Shown piece by piece: positions 27,509-37,300 of a stretch of DNA of 64,000 bases; the stretch's first letter is position 1; each line of letters starts with the position of its first letter. This DNA is from an uncultured Christensenellaceae bacterium (GTDB lineage Bacteria; Bacillota; Clostridia; Christensenellales; Borkfalkiaceae). The notes below the pieces were generated by a model. It saw only the letters and a list, made by a program, of their open reading frames with translations. It was not told the DNA's origin and made no database searches. The translations under genes were made by a program, and so were the position numbers. The stretch is taken from contig CAJUOV010000006.1 in NCBI GenBank assembly GCA_910588695.1, forward strand, positions 1-64,000, read 5' to 3'.

Positions 27509-28674
27509 GCTTTTTTCAGATATTTTTTCAACGTTTCCGCGCGGTCGAGCCGCTCCCAAGGGAACTCCTCTCTGCCCAGATGCCCATATGCGGCGGTTTC
27601 GGCATAGATGGGACGGCGCAACCCCAGCGTCTGAATAATGGCAGTCGGGCGGAGATCGAATTCCTTTTGAATAATTTCCGCGATTTTATCGTCGTCAAGC
27701 GCGCCCGTGCCGAAGGTATCGACAAACACGGAGACGGGACGGGCAACGCCAATCGCATAGGCGATCTGCACTTCGATCTCGTCCGCAAGCCCCGCCGCCA
27801 CAACGTTTTTGCACAGATACCGCGCCATATAAGAGGCGCTCCGATCCACCTTCGTGGGATCCTTTCCGGAAAACGATCCGCCACCGTGCGCGCATCTGCC
27901 GCCGTAAGTATCCACCACGATTTTTCTGCCCGTGAGCCCCGAATCCCCCTCCGGTCCCCCGATCAGAAATCTTCCCGTGGGATTGATCAGATATTTCGTA
28001 TTGCGGTCGAGATATTCGGCAGGCACCGCGTTTCCGATCACAAATTTTTTAATATCGTCTGCGATCTGCTCCTGAGACGCGTGTTCCGCGTGTTGCGCGG
28101 AAACGACGACGGTATCGACGCGCACGGGCTTCTTCCCGTCGTACTCCACCGTGACCTGCGTCTTTCCGTCGGGACGCAGATAAGAAAGCGTCCCCTCTTT
28201 TCTCGCCGCGGTCAGCGCGCGCGCAAGCCTGTGCGCCAACACGATGGGAAGGGGCATCAGCTCCTCCGTTTCGCGGCAGGCATAGCCGAACATCAGTCCC
28301 TGATCGCCCGCGCCGATCAGATCGAACGAATCCCCGCCCGCTTTATTTTCGAGAGAACTGTCTACACCCAACGCAATATCGGGCGACTGTCCGTGAATCT
28401 TTTCGATAATTTCACACCGATCGAATGCAAAGTTTCCGAAATCATATCCGATTTTACGGATCACGTCCCGTGCGACCGCTTTATAATCGACGCGCGCCGC
28501 ACTCGTCACTTCGCCAGTTATAAAAAGCGTATCGTATGCGGCGCAGCATTCCACTGCCGCCCGCGTATTTTCATCTTGTTTCAGAAGCTCGTCTAAAATT
28601 CCGTCTGCAATACGGTCGCACACTTTATCGGGGTGCCCTTCCGTAACGCTTTCGCTTGTAAAAAACCGTTTCAT
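27505..28674 (-). CDS. metK: S-adenosylmethionine synthetase
   Basis: 389 residues. It makes SAM from methionine and [23 protein letters not shown] is the family start; [12 protein letters not shown] and [20 protein letters not shown] are the ATP and phosphate motifs. The leader is short (about 25 bases) and has no room for a SAM riboswitch. Confidence 0.98.
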   Translation of the reverse strand: MKRFFTSESVTEGHPDKVCDRIADGILDELLKQDENTRAAVECCAAYDTLFITGEVTSAARVDYKAVARDVIRKIGYDFGNFAFDRCEIIEKIHGQSPDIALGVDSSLENKAGGDSFDLIGAGDQGLMFGYACRETEELMPLPIVLAHRLARALTAARKEGTLSYLRPDGKTQVTVEYDGKKPVRVDTVVVSAQHAEHASQEQIADDIKKFVIGNAVPAEYLDRNTKYLINPTGRFLIGGPEGDSGLTGRKIVVDTYGGRCAHGGGSFSGKDPTKVDRSASYMARYLCKNVVAAGLADEIEVQIAYAIGVARPVSVFVDTFGTGALDDDKIAEIIQKEFDLRPTAIIQTLGLRRPIYAETAAYGHLGREEFPWERLDRAETLKKYLKKA

Positions 28675-28700
28675 AATATTTTCCTTTTGTATTCTATCAT

Positions 28701-28729
28701 ATTATAAAAAACACGGGCGAAAAAGTCAA
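28701..28729 (-). promoter_or_regulatory. Promoter of metK-bioY
   Basis: On the minus strand, TTGACT (28724-28729) and TATAAT (28701-28706) are 17 bases apart, back to back with the promoter of the radical SAM gene. Confidence 0.85.
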
Positions 28730-28740
28730 CCGAAATCAAC

Positions 28741-28769
28741 TTGCTTTTCCTGCCGCCGCGTGATATAAT
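28741..28769 (+). promoter_or_regulatory. Promoter that may give a leaderless mRNA
   Basis: TTGCTT (28741-28746) and TATAAT (28764-28769) are 17 bases apart. Only six bases separate TATAAT from the ATG at 28776, so transcription would begin at or next to the start codon. Confidence 0.7.
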
Positions 28770-28775
28770 CGGGAT

Positions 28776-29657
28776 ATGAGCATGTGCGAACTCTGTCCCG
28801 TCCGCTGCGGCGCGGACCGGAACATGAAAGCGGGCGCTTGCGGCGTAAAAAATATCACCGTCGCAAAATTCTGTCTGCACGCCTACGAGGAACCGTTTCT
28901 GTCGCCCAATCGCAAAAGCGGCGCAATCTTTTTCGGCGGATGTTCCCTGCGCTGCGCGTTTTGCCAGAATTACGAAGTCTCCCGCGCGAAACGGGGAAAG
29001 GAACTCTCACCCGAAGAACTTGCAAAAATCTTTCGTCTTCTCGAAGAGGCAGGCGCGGAAAATATCGATCTTGTGACTCCCGACCATCTCGTTCCCATGA
29101 TCGCCGAAGCGTTCCTGATCTATAAACCGCGCGTCCCCGTCATATACAATTCGAGCGGATACTGCCGCACGGAGAGCTTGCGGTTCATCGATCCTTATAT
29201 CGACGTTTATCTGCCCGACCTCAAATTTTGTTCCCGCGCCCTTTCGGAACGCTATACGGGGCGCAAGGATTATTTCGATTACGCCTCGAAAGCGATCCGC
29301 TATATGGCAAAAAAGCCCGTTCTTTTTGAAAACGGACAGATGAAAACGGGAATCGCGGTGCGGCACCTTGTTCTGCCCTGCTGCACCTCGGACTCTCTTG
29401 AAATTCTTGATTTTCTGAAAAACGTTCTTCCCGAAAACACGCCCGTAAGCCTCATGCGGCAGTACACGCCCATGGGCGAAACGGACAAATATCCCGAACT
29501 CGGGCGAAGGCTCACGGACAGGGAATACCGCCGCGTCAGAGACTATGCCCTCTCGCTCGGATTTTCCTCCCTCTACACGCAGGATAAAGAGAGCGCGAAC
29601 AAACATTTCGTCCCCGACTGGGATGACGACGCTATTTCCCGAACAGTTCGTTTTTGA
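28776..29657 (+). CDS. Radical SAM protein, PflA-activase-like
   Basis: 293 residues. An N-terminal CELCPVRCGADR cluster precedes the radical SAM motif CSLRCAFCQN (CxxxCxxC) that binds a 4Fe-4S cluster. This is the PflX/YgiQ-neighbour type group annotated as pyruvate formate-lyase activating enzyme related. Its real target is unknown and no glycyl radical enzyme is nearby. No ribosome site precedes either ATG (28776 or 28782), consistent with a leaderless transcript. Confidence 0.82.
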   Translation: MSMCELCPVRCGADRNMKAGACGVKNITVAKFCLHAYEEPFLSPNRKSGAIFFGGCSLRCAFCQNYEVSRAKRGKELSPEELAKIFRLLEEAGAENIDLVTPDHLVPMIAEAFLIYKPRVPVIYNSSGYCRTESLRFIDPYIDVYLPDLKFCSRALSERYTGRKDYFDYASKAIRYMAKKPVLFENGQMKTGIAVRHLVLPCCTSDSLEILDFLKNVLPENTPVSLMRQYTPMGETDKYPELGRRLTDREYRRVRDYALSLGFSSLYTQDKESANKHFVPDWDDDAISRTVRF

Positions 29658-29754
29658 GCCGCACAAGCTCTTTTGTCAGTTTTGCGCTCTCCTTGGGATC
29701 GGCGTATTTGAGACGGTCTTCGATGTCGCGCACGCTTTCCATGCTTTTTCTCAT
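29632..29754 (-). CDS. Possible 40-residue protein antisense to a gene end
   Basis: A 41-codon frame starting MRKSMESVRDIEDRLKYADP, charged and helix-prone, ending LKNELFGK. Third codon positions are G/C-rich as in neighbouring genes. It overlaps the 3' end of the radical SAM gene by 26 bases and lies divergent from the ABC-F gene, 30 bases away. No clear ribosome site precedes the ATG. It fills an otherwise empty 127-base gap and may be real. Confidence 0.4.
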   Translation of the reverse strand: MRKSMESVRDIEDRLKYADPKESAKLTKELVRLKNELFGK

Positions 29755-29784
29755 AAAATCAGTATCGCACACGGACTTAAAACT

Positions 29785-31647
29785 ATGCTATTATCGCTTA
29801 ACAACGTAACATTTTCATATACGGGCGATCCGATCTTTTCCGACCTCTCTTTTTCGATCGACGAGGGCGAAAAAATCGGCTTTATCGGCGGAAACGGCGA
29901 GGGAAAAACCACTTTGATCCGCCTTGCGCTGGGCGAACTTACGCCGGAACAGGGCGACGTCGTCAAAAAGAACGGCGTCAGAATCGGCTATCTGCCGCAG
30001 AGCGGCGGATTCGAACGGAACGACTCCGTCCGCCTCGCCATGGAAGAAGTATTCGCCCGCGACCGTTTTCTGTTGGACGAGCTTGATTCCGTACGACAGA
30101 AAATGTCCCGTGCGGAAGGACAGGAACTATCTGCGCTCATGCGCAAATGCGAAACGCTCGAACGGGAAATTTCCACCCGCGACAGCTATCATTTCGGGGT
30201 GAAGATTCAGACGGTGCTGTGCGGCATGGGATTTCAGGGAAGAAGCGAAGAGAACGTTTCAACCATGTCGGGCGGAGAAAAGACAAAACTGAAACTCTGC
30301 CGTCTTCTTTTGGAAGAACCCGATCTTCTGATATTAGACGAACCGACCAACCACCTCGATCTCGCGACCCTCTTCTGGCTCGAAGACTATCTTGCCGCAT
30401 TCAAGGGAGCACTTTTTATTGTTTCGCATGACCGATATTTTTTGGATAAACTCACTTCGCGCACGCTCGAACTCGAACACGGAAAACTGCTCTCGTACAA
30501 AGGCAATTATTCCAAATATAAAATACTCAAAGAAGAGCGGCTGAAAACACAGCTTCGGGAATACGAAAAACAGCTCGAAAAAACGAAAAAACTGCAAGAT
30601 TACATTGACAGGAATCTTGTCAGGGCGACCACCGCAAAGAGCGCGCAAAGCCGCGTAAAACAGCTGGACAAGATAAATCCCGAAAAACCGCTCCCGCCCA
30701 AAATGCCGCCGCGCTTCCGCTTCACCTACGAAACTCCGCCCTACGAACGCGTACTGTCCGCACCGGGTTTCGACCTCTATGCGGGCGAAAAAAAACTTTT
30801 ATCGGATGCGGAATTTACTCTCATGCGCGGCGAAAAATGCGCGCTTGTGGGAAGCAACGGCGCAGGAAAGAGCACGCTTCTCAAATTTTTGTTATCGGGG
30901 GACAAAGCCGTAACTGTCGGAAAATTCGTCAAAACCGCCTATTATGATCAGGAGAACGCCGCGCTCGATCCGAACGCCGCAGTCATCGACGATTTAAGAT
31001 TCCGCTTCCCGCTTTTTCCGCTGACCGAGGCATATTCTTTGTTGGCACAATCGGGAATCGATGCAGACGACGCGCTTAAAAAGGTAAACGAGCTTTCGGG
31101 CGGACTCAAAGCCAAACTCGCGCTCGCCGTTCTGCAAGCGAAAAACGGAAACTTCCTGGTTCTCGACGAACCGACCAACCATCTCGATCTTTTATCGCGC
31201 GAAGCCCTCGAAAGCGCGCTGAAAGAATTCGACGGAACTCTCCTCTTCGTCTCGCACGACAGGCGCTTTATCGAGTCGATCGCAACGAGCGTTCTTTGTA
31301 TCGAAAACGGCATTCTCGAAAAATTCAACGGCAGTTATTCCGCCTATCTCGAAAACAAAACAACAAAGCCCGCCCAAGCTCAAAGCGCGCCCCTATCACC
31401 CAAAAAAACGGAGAACGAAAGTTACAAAAGCAAAGAAGAACGCGCGCGTCAGGCGCAACGCCGCAACCGAATTTCGGAAATCGAAACGCGCCTTACCAAA
31501 ATCGAAGAAGAACAGCAAAGTTTGAACGCCGACCTGATCGCCTTTGCCGCCGACTTCATAAAAGTAAAACATATCACCGAAGCGCTCGACGCGCTTCAAC
31601 AGGAGTCCGACCGGCTCTATGAAGAATACGGAAAACTGATCCAATAA
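29785..31647 (+). CDS. ABC-F family ATPase
   Basis: A 620-residue soluble protein with two ABC domains and no membrane segment. Walker A motifs are GGNGEGKTT and GSNGAGKST; signatures are MSGGEKTKL and LSGGLKAKL; both Walker B regions read LDEPTNHLDL. A charged linker and a coiled-coil tail (about 540-620) are present. ABC-F proteins act on the ribosome, rescuing stalled complexes or giving antibiotic protection; which subtype this is cannot be told. ATG at 29785 starts the first ABC domain; the longer frame to 29545 runs into the preceding gene. Confidence 0.92.
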   Translation: MLLSLNNVTFSYTGDPIFSDLSFSIDEGEKIGFIGGNGEGKTTLIRLALGELTPEQGDVVKKNGVRIGYLPQSGGFERNDSVRLAMEEVFARDRFLLDELDSVRQKMSRAEGQELSALMRKCETLEREISTRDSYHFGVKIQTVLCGMGFQGRSEENVSTMSGGEKTKLKLCRLLLEEPDLLILDEPTNHLDLATLFWLEDYLAAFKGALFIVSHDRYFLDKLTSRTLELEHGKLLSYKGNYSKYKILKEERLKTQLREYEKQLEKTKKLQDYIDRNLVRATTAKSAQSRVKQLDKINPEKPLPPKMPPRFRFTYETPPYERVLSAPGFDLYAGEKKLLSDAEFTLMRGEKCALVGSNGAGKSTLLKFLLSGDKAVTVGKFVKTAYYDQENAALDPNAAVIDDLRFRFPLFPLTEAYSLLAQSGIDADDALKKVNELSGGLKAKLALAVLQAKNGNFLVLDEPTNHLDLLSREALESALKEFDGTLLFVSHDRRFIESIATSVLCIENGILEKFNGSYSAYLENKTTKPAQAQSAPLSPKKTENESYKSKEERARQAQRRNRISEIETRLTKIEEEQQSLNADLIAFAADFIKVKHITEALDALQQESDRLYEEYGKLIQ

Positions 31648-31650
31648 AAA

Positions 31651-31673
31651 GTCCGCACGACAACCGTGCGGAC
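31651..31673. terminator. Terminator between ABC-F and tadA
   Basis: Arms GTCCGCACG and CGTGCGGAC with a 5-base loop lie between the two convergent stops, with A-rich sequence on the left and T-containing sequence on the right. Confidence 0.8.
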
Positions 31674-31687
31674 AAAATTTTGAAATT

Positions 31688-32146
31688 TTACTTTTTCTTT
31701 TTTTCTCTTAAACGCATTTCGGAAAAGAAAGAACTTAAAACCGCTTTACATTCCTCTTCCATGATCCCGCCTGCGACTTCCGTTTTGTGATTCAATAGAT
31801 TTGCATTCGCAAGTTCGTTTGTAAGACTTCTGCCCTTTTGTTCGAACGCGCCGAAATACACGCGGTCGATCCTTGCGTTCAGAATCGCTCCCATGCACAT
31901 GGGGCAAGGTTCGAGCGTGACGTAAATTTCCGCCTCGGGCAACCGCCAAGAATGCATTTTTTTGCACGCCTTTTCGATCGCTCTGAGTTCCGCATGCGCC
32001 GTCGCCAACTGTAACCGCGTGCGGAGATTGTATCCCTTTCCGATGATTTTCCCGTTCAGAACAACCACCGCGCCGATAGGAACCTCTCCCTTTTTTTTCG
32101 CTTTTTCCGCCAGGCGCAACGCCTCGCGCATAAATTCTTCCCGCAT
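31688..32146 (-). CDS. tadA: tRNA adenosine(34) deaminase
   Basis: 152 residues. It converts A34 to inosine in tRNA-Arg. Zinc site HAELRAIE (HAE with the proton-shuttle Glu) and PCPMCMGAI (PCxxC). Standard length. Confidence 0.96.
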   Translation of the reverse strand: MREEFMREALRLAEKAKKKGEVPIGAVVVLNGKIIGKGYNLRTRLQLATAHAELRAIEKACKKMHSWRLPEAEIYVTLEPCPMCMGAILNARIDRVYFGAFEQKGRSLTNELANANLLNHKTEVAGGIMEEECKAVLSSFFSEMRLREKKKK

Positions 32147-32227
32147 ACGTTTCCAAAGACAGTTATTTTTTTCGATCGAACAAGAGTTTGTCCCGCATTA
32201 ACGGCTTTACATTCAATATCATTACCG

Positions 32228-33052
32228 TTATCGCCGAAAACAAATCTCTTCGTTTAATTTTGCAAGCACGTCTAAATTCTTATTGAGGATTTCGGGCAAG
32301 TCCCGAAATCCGAGCGGATGTTCTTTTTCGTCGGAACCGACCTCCACCGTAAATGCGGGGATATTCAACGTCTCAACGCACCAGTCCTTATAACCGCCCG
32401 CGGAAAAAGGCGTGCTTTTCAGAGGATATCCCGTCTCGCGCGAAATTACTTTCGCAAGTTTTTTATCGGCTGCCGCGCGCCGAAAAGGCTGATGAAAACG
32501 CCAATAGATTTCTTCGCCTTTCGTGTGCCAGCTCACCGTATAAGAGGGTGCTTCCTCTTCCGTAAACATCGCAAGCGCTCTGCTCTCGGGCGCAGAGAGC
32601 GGCGAAGAACCGATATATCCGTGCGGCGACGGCGAAAACACGTTCTTACGACCTTTGCCCCACCGCGCGGGGAAATTCACATTGAGATCTACCCCTTCGG
32701 CATTCGCTTTCCAGAGCGCAAAACTCTCCCCGCCGTTCAATCCGATCAAAAATTCCCTGCGCTCGGGGGAAACCGTTTCGATTCCGACTTGGGACAAAAG
32801 CGCGCCGTCCGGATTCATCAAGGGCAGAATCCACGCCCCGCCGTTTACAACGCCCCGCCTGAGATGTCCGATCGCAAGCATAGAAGTGATCCACTCTCTC
32901 GCATGAACGGCGTACTGACTGATTGCAACCGCTTGATTGTGCCTGCCTGTAAACATGGCGTAGAGGTTACGCCCCTCCGCGCTCTTGCCGATAATTTTCT
33001 TTTCGCCGCGATAGCGTTTGTAATATCGGGTCACCGCCTCATAAACGTCCAT
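32228..33052 (-). CDS. M14-family zinc carboxypeptidase
   Basis: 274 residues without signal peptide. The zinc motif HAREW (HxxE) lies near residue 51, the third zinc ligand His in VSWHTKGEEIYW, and the catalytic Glu in FTVEVGSD. Firmicute members cleave gamma-D-Glu-meso-DAP bonds in peptidoglycan peptides; recycling of muropeptides is a reasonable inference. It lies 23 bases downstream of rlmH on the same strand. Confidence 0.85.
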   Translation of the reverse strand: MDVYEAVTRYYKRYRGEKKIIGKSAEGRNLYAMFTGRHNQAVAISQYAVHAREWITSMLAIGHLRRGVVNGGAWILPLMNPDGALLSQVGIETVSPERREFLIGLNGGESFALWKANAEGVDLNVNFPARWGKGRKNVFSPSPHGYIGSSPLSAPESRALAMFTEEEAPSYTVSWHTKGEEIYWRFHQPFRRAAADKKLAKVISRETGYPLKSTPFSAGGYKDWCVETLNIPAFTVEVGSDEKEHPLGFRDLPEILNKNLDVLAKLNEEICFRR

Positions 33053-33075
33053 GCGCCATTTTATGACGGAAAAAC

Positions 33076-33510
33076 TTATTTATGATACTTTGCGCCCGCA
33101 TTGATCATAAAAGCGCGGTAGACCTGTTCCAGTAAAATGATCCGCATGAGCCTGTGCGGAAACGTCATATCCGAGAAAGAGAGCAACTCGTCCGCACGAT
33201 CCTTGACCTTTTGCGCAAGTCCCTCCGACGAACCGATAACAAACGTCAATTCCTCTCCCCTGTCCGCACAGTGCGCGATTTCCCTTGCAAACTCCTCCGA
33301 AGATCGTTTCTTGCCCTCCACGGCAAGCGCGATTACCTTGCCTCTGAGGCTGTGCAGAATACTCTCCGCCTCCTCATCGGGATTCTTCTTCTCGGGAAGC
33401 TCCCGCACCTCCGTTTTGCAAAAACGCGAAAGACGTTTAAGATACTCCGCCGCTCCCTCTTCGAAAAATTTTTCTTTGAGATTGCCCACGCACACAAAAT
33501 TGATTTTCAT
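33076..33510 (-). CDS. rlmH: 23S rRNA pseudouridine-1915 methyltransferase
   Basis: A 144-residue SPOUT enzyme that methylates N3 of Psi1915 in helix 69. FVIGSSEGLAQKVKDRAD and the C-terminus LLEQVYRAFMINAGAKYHK are the family SAM-binding and end motifs. ATG at 33510 overlaps the stop of the CPBP protease gene, so the two are coupled. Confidence 0.96.
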   Translation of the reverse strand: MKINFVCVGNLKEKFFEEGAAEYLKRLSRFCKTEVRELPEKKNPDEEAESILHSLRGKVIALAVEGKKRSSEEFAREIAHCADRGEELTFVIGSSEGLAQKVKDRADELLSFSDMTFPHRLMRIILLEQVYRAFMINAGAKYHK

Positions 33511-34481
33511 CATAATACAAAACCGGAGATAAGATTTACGATCCATTGAATCGCGCAGACGCCGATTCCCACGCACGCGCCGAAAAAGAACTTTTTGCCG
33601 TATACGATCTTTCCCTTTTGCAGTTTGTCCCGCCGAAAGAAGATCAGAAAAAAGAGCGACCCCAAAAAGAGCAGCGCGGCGACAACGATCACGGCGATAT
33701 ATACGCCGAGCGGCATCGTCCACCTCGTACCGTAGCCCGTCGCTTCCAATACAAGAATAAGCGCGTTATTCAAAAAGTGCGCGATCACCGTGGGCAGCAT
33801 GCTCCCCGCCCTGACCGCTACGAACGTGAGACACACACCCGAAGCGAACTGATAGAGGGTCTGTTCGGGATTGCCGTGATAGACGGAAAAGAGCGCGCCG
33901 CAGAGAAATATCGTCGGCACGACCCCCCACCCGCTCGCATCCATGTTGCGCGATAAGATTCCGCGGAAAAGCGTCTCTTCGAAGAGAGCGGGCAGCACCG
34001 CGATGACAAGGATTGCCGGAAGCAAATTCCACCCTGTGAGCGAGGGAACATTTACTCCGCCGCCGTGATAACCAATCGCCCTCAATCCTTTGATAAACAG
34101 CTCGTTGAGTTCGGATACGGGAAACATCAACCCGAGTTGCAGAGCGATCGCGATCAGAAAATAATACCACTTACAATTTTTCGCAAGCACGCGCACCGTC
34201 TCTTTGGTGCGTAAAAAATAGAAGAGCGCCGCTCCGACAAGACAGAGCTGCGGTATCAGAAAGCTAAGATACAAATACCAATCGGGATAGACCGTGTCCC
34301 CCGTGGTCACGTCGACGGGGAACTTTACCGCCGCTCCGACAATCAGCATAAAGAGCGCGGAGACAAAAAATATCAAACCCGCGCCTGTCGAATAGCCGAT
34401 TCCCGCCTCGCCCAAGCATTTTTTACGGAATTCCCGTTCGATTTCTTCCGCGCTTTTTACAGGTTCTTCCCGTTTCTTCAT
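33510..34481 (-). CDS. CPBP-family intramembrane metalloprotease
   Basis: A 323-residue membrane protein with about eight hydrophobic segments. The Abi/CPBP motifs are in order: EETLFRGIL (EExxxR), FSVYHGN (FxxxH) and HFLNNALI (HxxxN). Such proteases resemble Rce1; bacterial members process peptides or proteins in the membrane. Substrate unknown. First gene of a run with rlmH and M14. Confidence 0.88.
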   Translation of the reverse strand: MKKREEPVKSAEEIEREFRKKCLGEAGIGYSTGAGLIFFVSALFMLIVGAAVKFPVDVTTGDTVYPDWYLYLSFLIPQLCLVGAALFYFLRTKETVRVLAKNCKWYYFLIAIALQLGLMFPVSELNELFIKGLRAIGYHGGGVNVPSLTGWNLLPAILVIAVLPALFEETLFRGILSRNMDASGWGVVPTIFLCGALFSVYHGNPEQTLYQFASGVCLTFVAVRAGSMLPTVIAHFLNNALILVLEATGYGTRWTMPLGVYIAVIVVAALLFLGSLFFLIFFRRDKLQKGKIVYGKKFFFGACVGIGVCAIQWIVNLISGFVL

Positions 34482-34524
34482 AACGCCATTATACAGGAAT
34501 TTTACAAAATGTTCAAATAAAAAC

Positions 34525-34553
34525 TTTGCTTTTTTCGGAATTTATTATATAAT
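34525..34553 (+). promoter_or_regulatory. Promoter of the fumarase genes
   Basis: TTTGCT and TATAAT (34548-34553) are 17 bases apart, 30 bases ahead of the alpha-subunit start. Confidence 0.65.
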
Positions 34554-34583
34554 GAAAGAAAGTTTTCTTCTTACAGGTGCTTC

Positions 34584-35420
34584 ATGAGAATCATCGACAC
34601 GCAAACAATAGAGCACTGCGTCTTCCGCCTTGCGAAAAAGGCGGGGCTGACGTTGACCGATTCCTGCCGCGCCGCACTTTCGAAAGCGGAACAAATCGAA
34701 AAAGGGGCGGCGGCGTTCGCCCTGAATTCGCTTCTCGAAAACGAAAAGATCGCCCGCCGCGAAAAGATGCCCGTCTGTCAGGATACGGGCATGGCGGTCG
34801 TACTTCTCGAAATCGGACAGGAAGTCTTTTTAACGGGAAAGCCCCTTCGCGAAGCCGTCGACTGCGGCGTGAGAAACGCATATAGAGAAAGCAGTTTCAG
34901 AAAGAGCATCTGCGATCCCCTGACCCGCGTCAACACGGGCGACAATACGCCCGCGCACTTACACACGGAGATCGCAGACGGAAATCAAATCAAAGTCACG
35001 TTCCTGCCCAAAGGCTTCGGAAGCGAAAACATGTCCCGCCTCGTTATGCTGACCCCCGCGGAGGGTCGGGACGGAATCATTAAAACGATTGTGGAAACGG
35101 TAAAAATCGCAGGTTCCCGCCCCTGTCCGCCCGTTTACGTAGGCGTCGGGATCGGCGGCGCGTTCGACGGCGCGGCGTTCCTTGCAAAAAAAGCGTTGAC
35201 GCGGGACGTCGGAACGCGCAATCCGCGAAGCGACGTCGCCTCGATCGAAGAAGAGGCGCTTGAAAAAATCAACGCCCTCGGCATCGGCGCGCAGGGATTC
35301 GGCGGAGTAGTGACCGCAATCGGCGTTTCCTGCGAAATCGCCCCCACTCATATCGCGGGGCTTCCCGTCGCTGTCAATATTCAGTGCCATTGCGTGCGCT
35401 GCGAAAAAGAAATCATCTGA
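34584..35420 (+). CDS. Fumarate hydratase class I, alpha subunit
   Basis: 278 residues, the iron-sulfur catalytic subunit that converts fumarate and malate. Cluster Cys residues appear in MPVCQDTGMAV and in the C-terminal region (QCHCVRCEKE). The two-subunit form also covers L-tartrate dehydratase, which cannot be excluded. The beta subunit follows 12 bases later. Confidence 0.92.
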   Translation: MRIIDTQTIEHCVFRLAKKAGLTLTDSCRAALSKAEQIEKGAAAFALNSLLENEKIARREKMPVCQDTGMAVVLLEIGQEVFLTGKPLREAVDCGVRNAYRESSFRKSICDPLTRVNTGDNTPAHLHTEIADGNQIKVTFLPKGFGSENMSRLVMLTPAEGRDGIIKTIVETVKIAGSRPCPPVYVGVGIGGAFDGAAFLAKKALTRDVGTRNPRSDVASIEEEALEKINALGIGAQGFGGVVTAIGVSCEIAPTHIAGLPVAVNIQCHCVRCEKEII

Positions 35421-35432
35421 ACAGGTGCGCAT

Positions 35433-35954
35433 ATGACAAAAATCACTCTTCCGCTTACGGATCATGAAAAAAACAAACTGCACGCAGGCGACTGCGTGCT
35501 CGCCTCGGGAACCGTTTACACCGCGCGCGACTGCGCGCACAAACGGCTGTTCGCGCTTTTAGACGAAGGGGAACCGTTGCCCTTCCCGCTCGAAGGCGCA
35601 TTTGTCTACTACGCAGGGCCCTGCCCCGCGCCCGAAGGCAAGGCTTGCGGAAGTTGCGGTCCCACCACCTCCGCCCGCATGAACGCTTTTGCGCCCCGCC
35701 TTTTACGGCTCGGATTGGGCGGCATGATCGGCAAGGGCGAAATGAGCGAAGAGACACGGAACGCAATCAAAGAAAAACATGCCGTGTATTTTGCGGCGAT
35801 CGGCGGCGCGGGCGCGTTCTACGGAAACGCGATCAAGCGCTGCGAACTTGTCGCCTTTCCCGATCTTTTGAGCGAAGCAGTCTACAAAATGCAGATCGAG
35901 GACTTTCCCCTCGTCGTCGCCATCGATGCGGACGGCAACAGTATTTACAAATAA
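35433..35954 (+). CDS. Fumarate hydratase class I, beta subunit
   Basis: 173 residues with the family core YYAGPCPAPEGKACGSCGPTT and GMIGKGEMS. It forms the partner domain of the alpha subunit. Same operon. Confidence 0.92.
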   Translation: MTKITLPLTDHEKNKLHAGDCVLASGTVYTARDCAHKRLFALLDEGEPLPFPLEGAFVYYAGPCPAPEGKACGSCGPTTSARMNAFAPRLLRLGLGGMIGKGEMSEETRNAIKEKHAVYFAAIGGAGAFYGNAIKRCELVAFPDLLSEAVYKMQIEDFPLVVAIDADGNSIYK

Positions 35955-35956
35955 AA

Positions 35957-35986
35957 AAACCGCAGTAAAACTCTGCGGATTTTTTA
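35957..35986 (+). terminator. Terminator of the fumarase genes
   Basis: CCGCAG and CTGCGG arms are flanked by an A-run and followed by seven T, directly after the beta-subunit stop. It touches the stop of the convergent serine hydrolase gene. Confidence 0.85.
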
Positions 35987-37202
35987 TACGATCGCCGCGG
36001 TCAAATCTTTCAACACTTCAACCCAATCGGAAACGCCGCCGTCCGACTTCCCCGTTCGCAAAATTACCGTATCGTACACAGGCGAGATATACAAAATCTG
36101 ATCGGACTTTCCCCAAGCAATCACGTCGTAACCCGATAAGTTCGCCGACGGAGTTGAATACCACATGTATTTATAACCGATATTTTTTCCTTCCAAAAAA
36201 CTCCCATGATAATCTCTTTCGTCAACGGGAAAGCTGCATAGCATCGAATCTTTTAACCATTCGCCGTTTACGATCTTCTCTCCGTTCCAATTTCCTCCGT
36301 GCAAAACCATGCTCCCGATTTTAATAAAATCCTTTGCGCGGAAATTGATTCCGCTCTCCATTTTTTCAAAACCGTCCGAATGATCCAAGCTCCACGAAGC
36401 GTTTTCTTCCGCTCCGATTTTACTCCAAATCTCCCGCTCGAAAAATTTTGAAACGCTTACGCCCGTGCTCCGTTCCAAAACAATTCCGAGAAGCAACGGA
36501 TGATAATTGTTGTAGTGAAATTTCCCTTGATAACGGTCGGTAACCGCCGTATGCTCCAAAGCGAGTTTTCTCAGATCGTCGTGCCAATAGGTCAGCGAGT
36601 CGTCGCCGAACCATAAAAACTTATCCTCATCGTATACGATTTTTGAACGCATCAGAAGCAATTCTTCGATCGTCGTCGTTCCGATTTCTTCGTTTTGAAA
36701 TTCTGTAATATAGTCTGAAATCGGCTGTTGTGCGCTTTGAATATGCCCCCTTTTCAATTGCCTTCCCTACGAGAAGCGAAACGATTGATTTTGCCATGGA
36801 AAAGGAAGTGTTAACAGAATTTTCATCGTACCCGTCCGCGTACTTTTCGTAAACGATTCGATCGTTTTTTGCTACGATAAACGACGTCGTCTGCGTGCTT
36901 CCGATAAAATCGTTTAAGATTTTTTCTTTGCCCGAATATGCGATTGTAATTTCCCCGATTGCGGGATTTTCTGCCTTTTGATAGACATAAGGATTTTCAC
37001 CCTTTGCCACCAAGCGCTCGGAAAATATCTTATAATCGTTTACGCTTGAATCCCAATGAAAGAGCACCCTTTTAAGAAATACGGGCGTATACATGCCCAT
37101 TGTGACGAAGCACAGAATTAAAAATGCCAAAAGAAGCGCGACAATCGGAGTAACGATTGCGCAAACCAAATATCTCGACCTTTTGATAAGCGGCTTTCTC
37201 AT
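35984..37202 (-). pseudogene. Serine hydrolase (beta-lactamase family) broken by one frameshift
   Basis: Two minus-strand frames join into one protein of about 405 residues. The first (from 37202) has an N-terminal membrane segment (about 12-35) and the catalytic SMAK (SxxK) motif in NTSFSMAKSIVSLL. The second continues to 35984 with YxN-like HYNNYHP and HSDG features. They switch frame at a run of five G (36746-36750): with four G the reading is VGKAIEKGHIQSAQQ and uninterrupted. It may be a real mutation or a base-calling error. A membrane-anchored class-C-like esterase or peptidase would result. Confidence 0.8.
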
Positions 37203-37274
37203 AGTTACATTATACCAAAACCGAAATAACTTATCAAGCCTATCGGAAATATTTTCATAGTGAAATAAAAATTG

Positions 37275-37297
37275 AAACGCGGCGATACGCCGCGTTT
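37275..37297 (-). terminator. Terminator of spoIIID
   Basis: Arms AAACGCGGCG and CGCCGCGTTT with a 3-base loop. On the minus strand it lies 3 bases after the spoIIID 3' half stop and is followed by T-rich sequence. Confidence 0.88.
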
Positions 37298-37300
37298 TAA

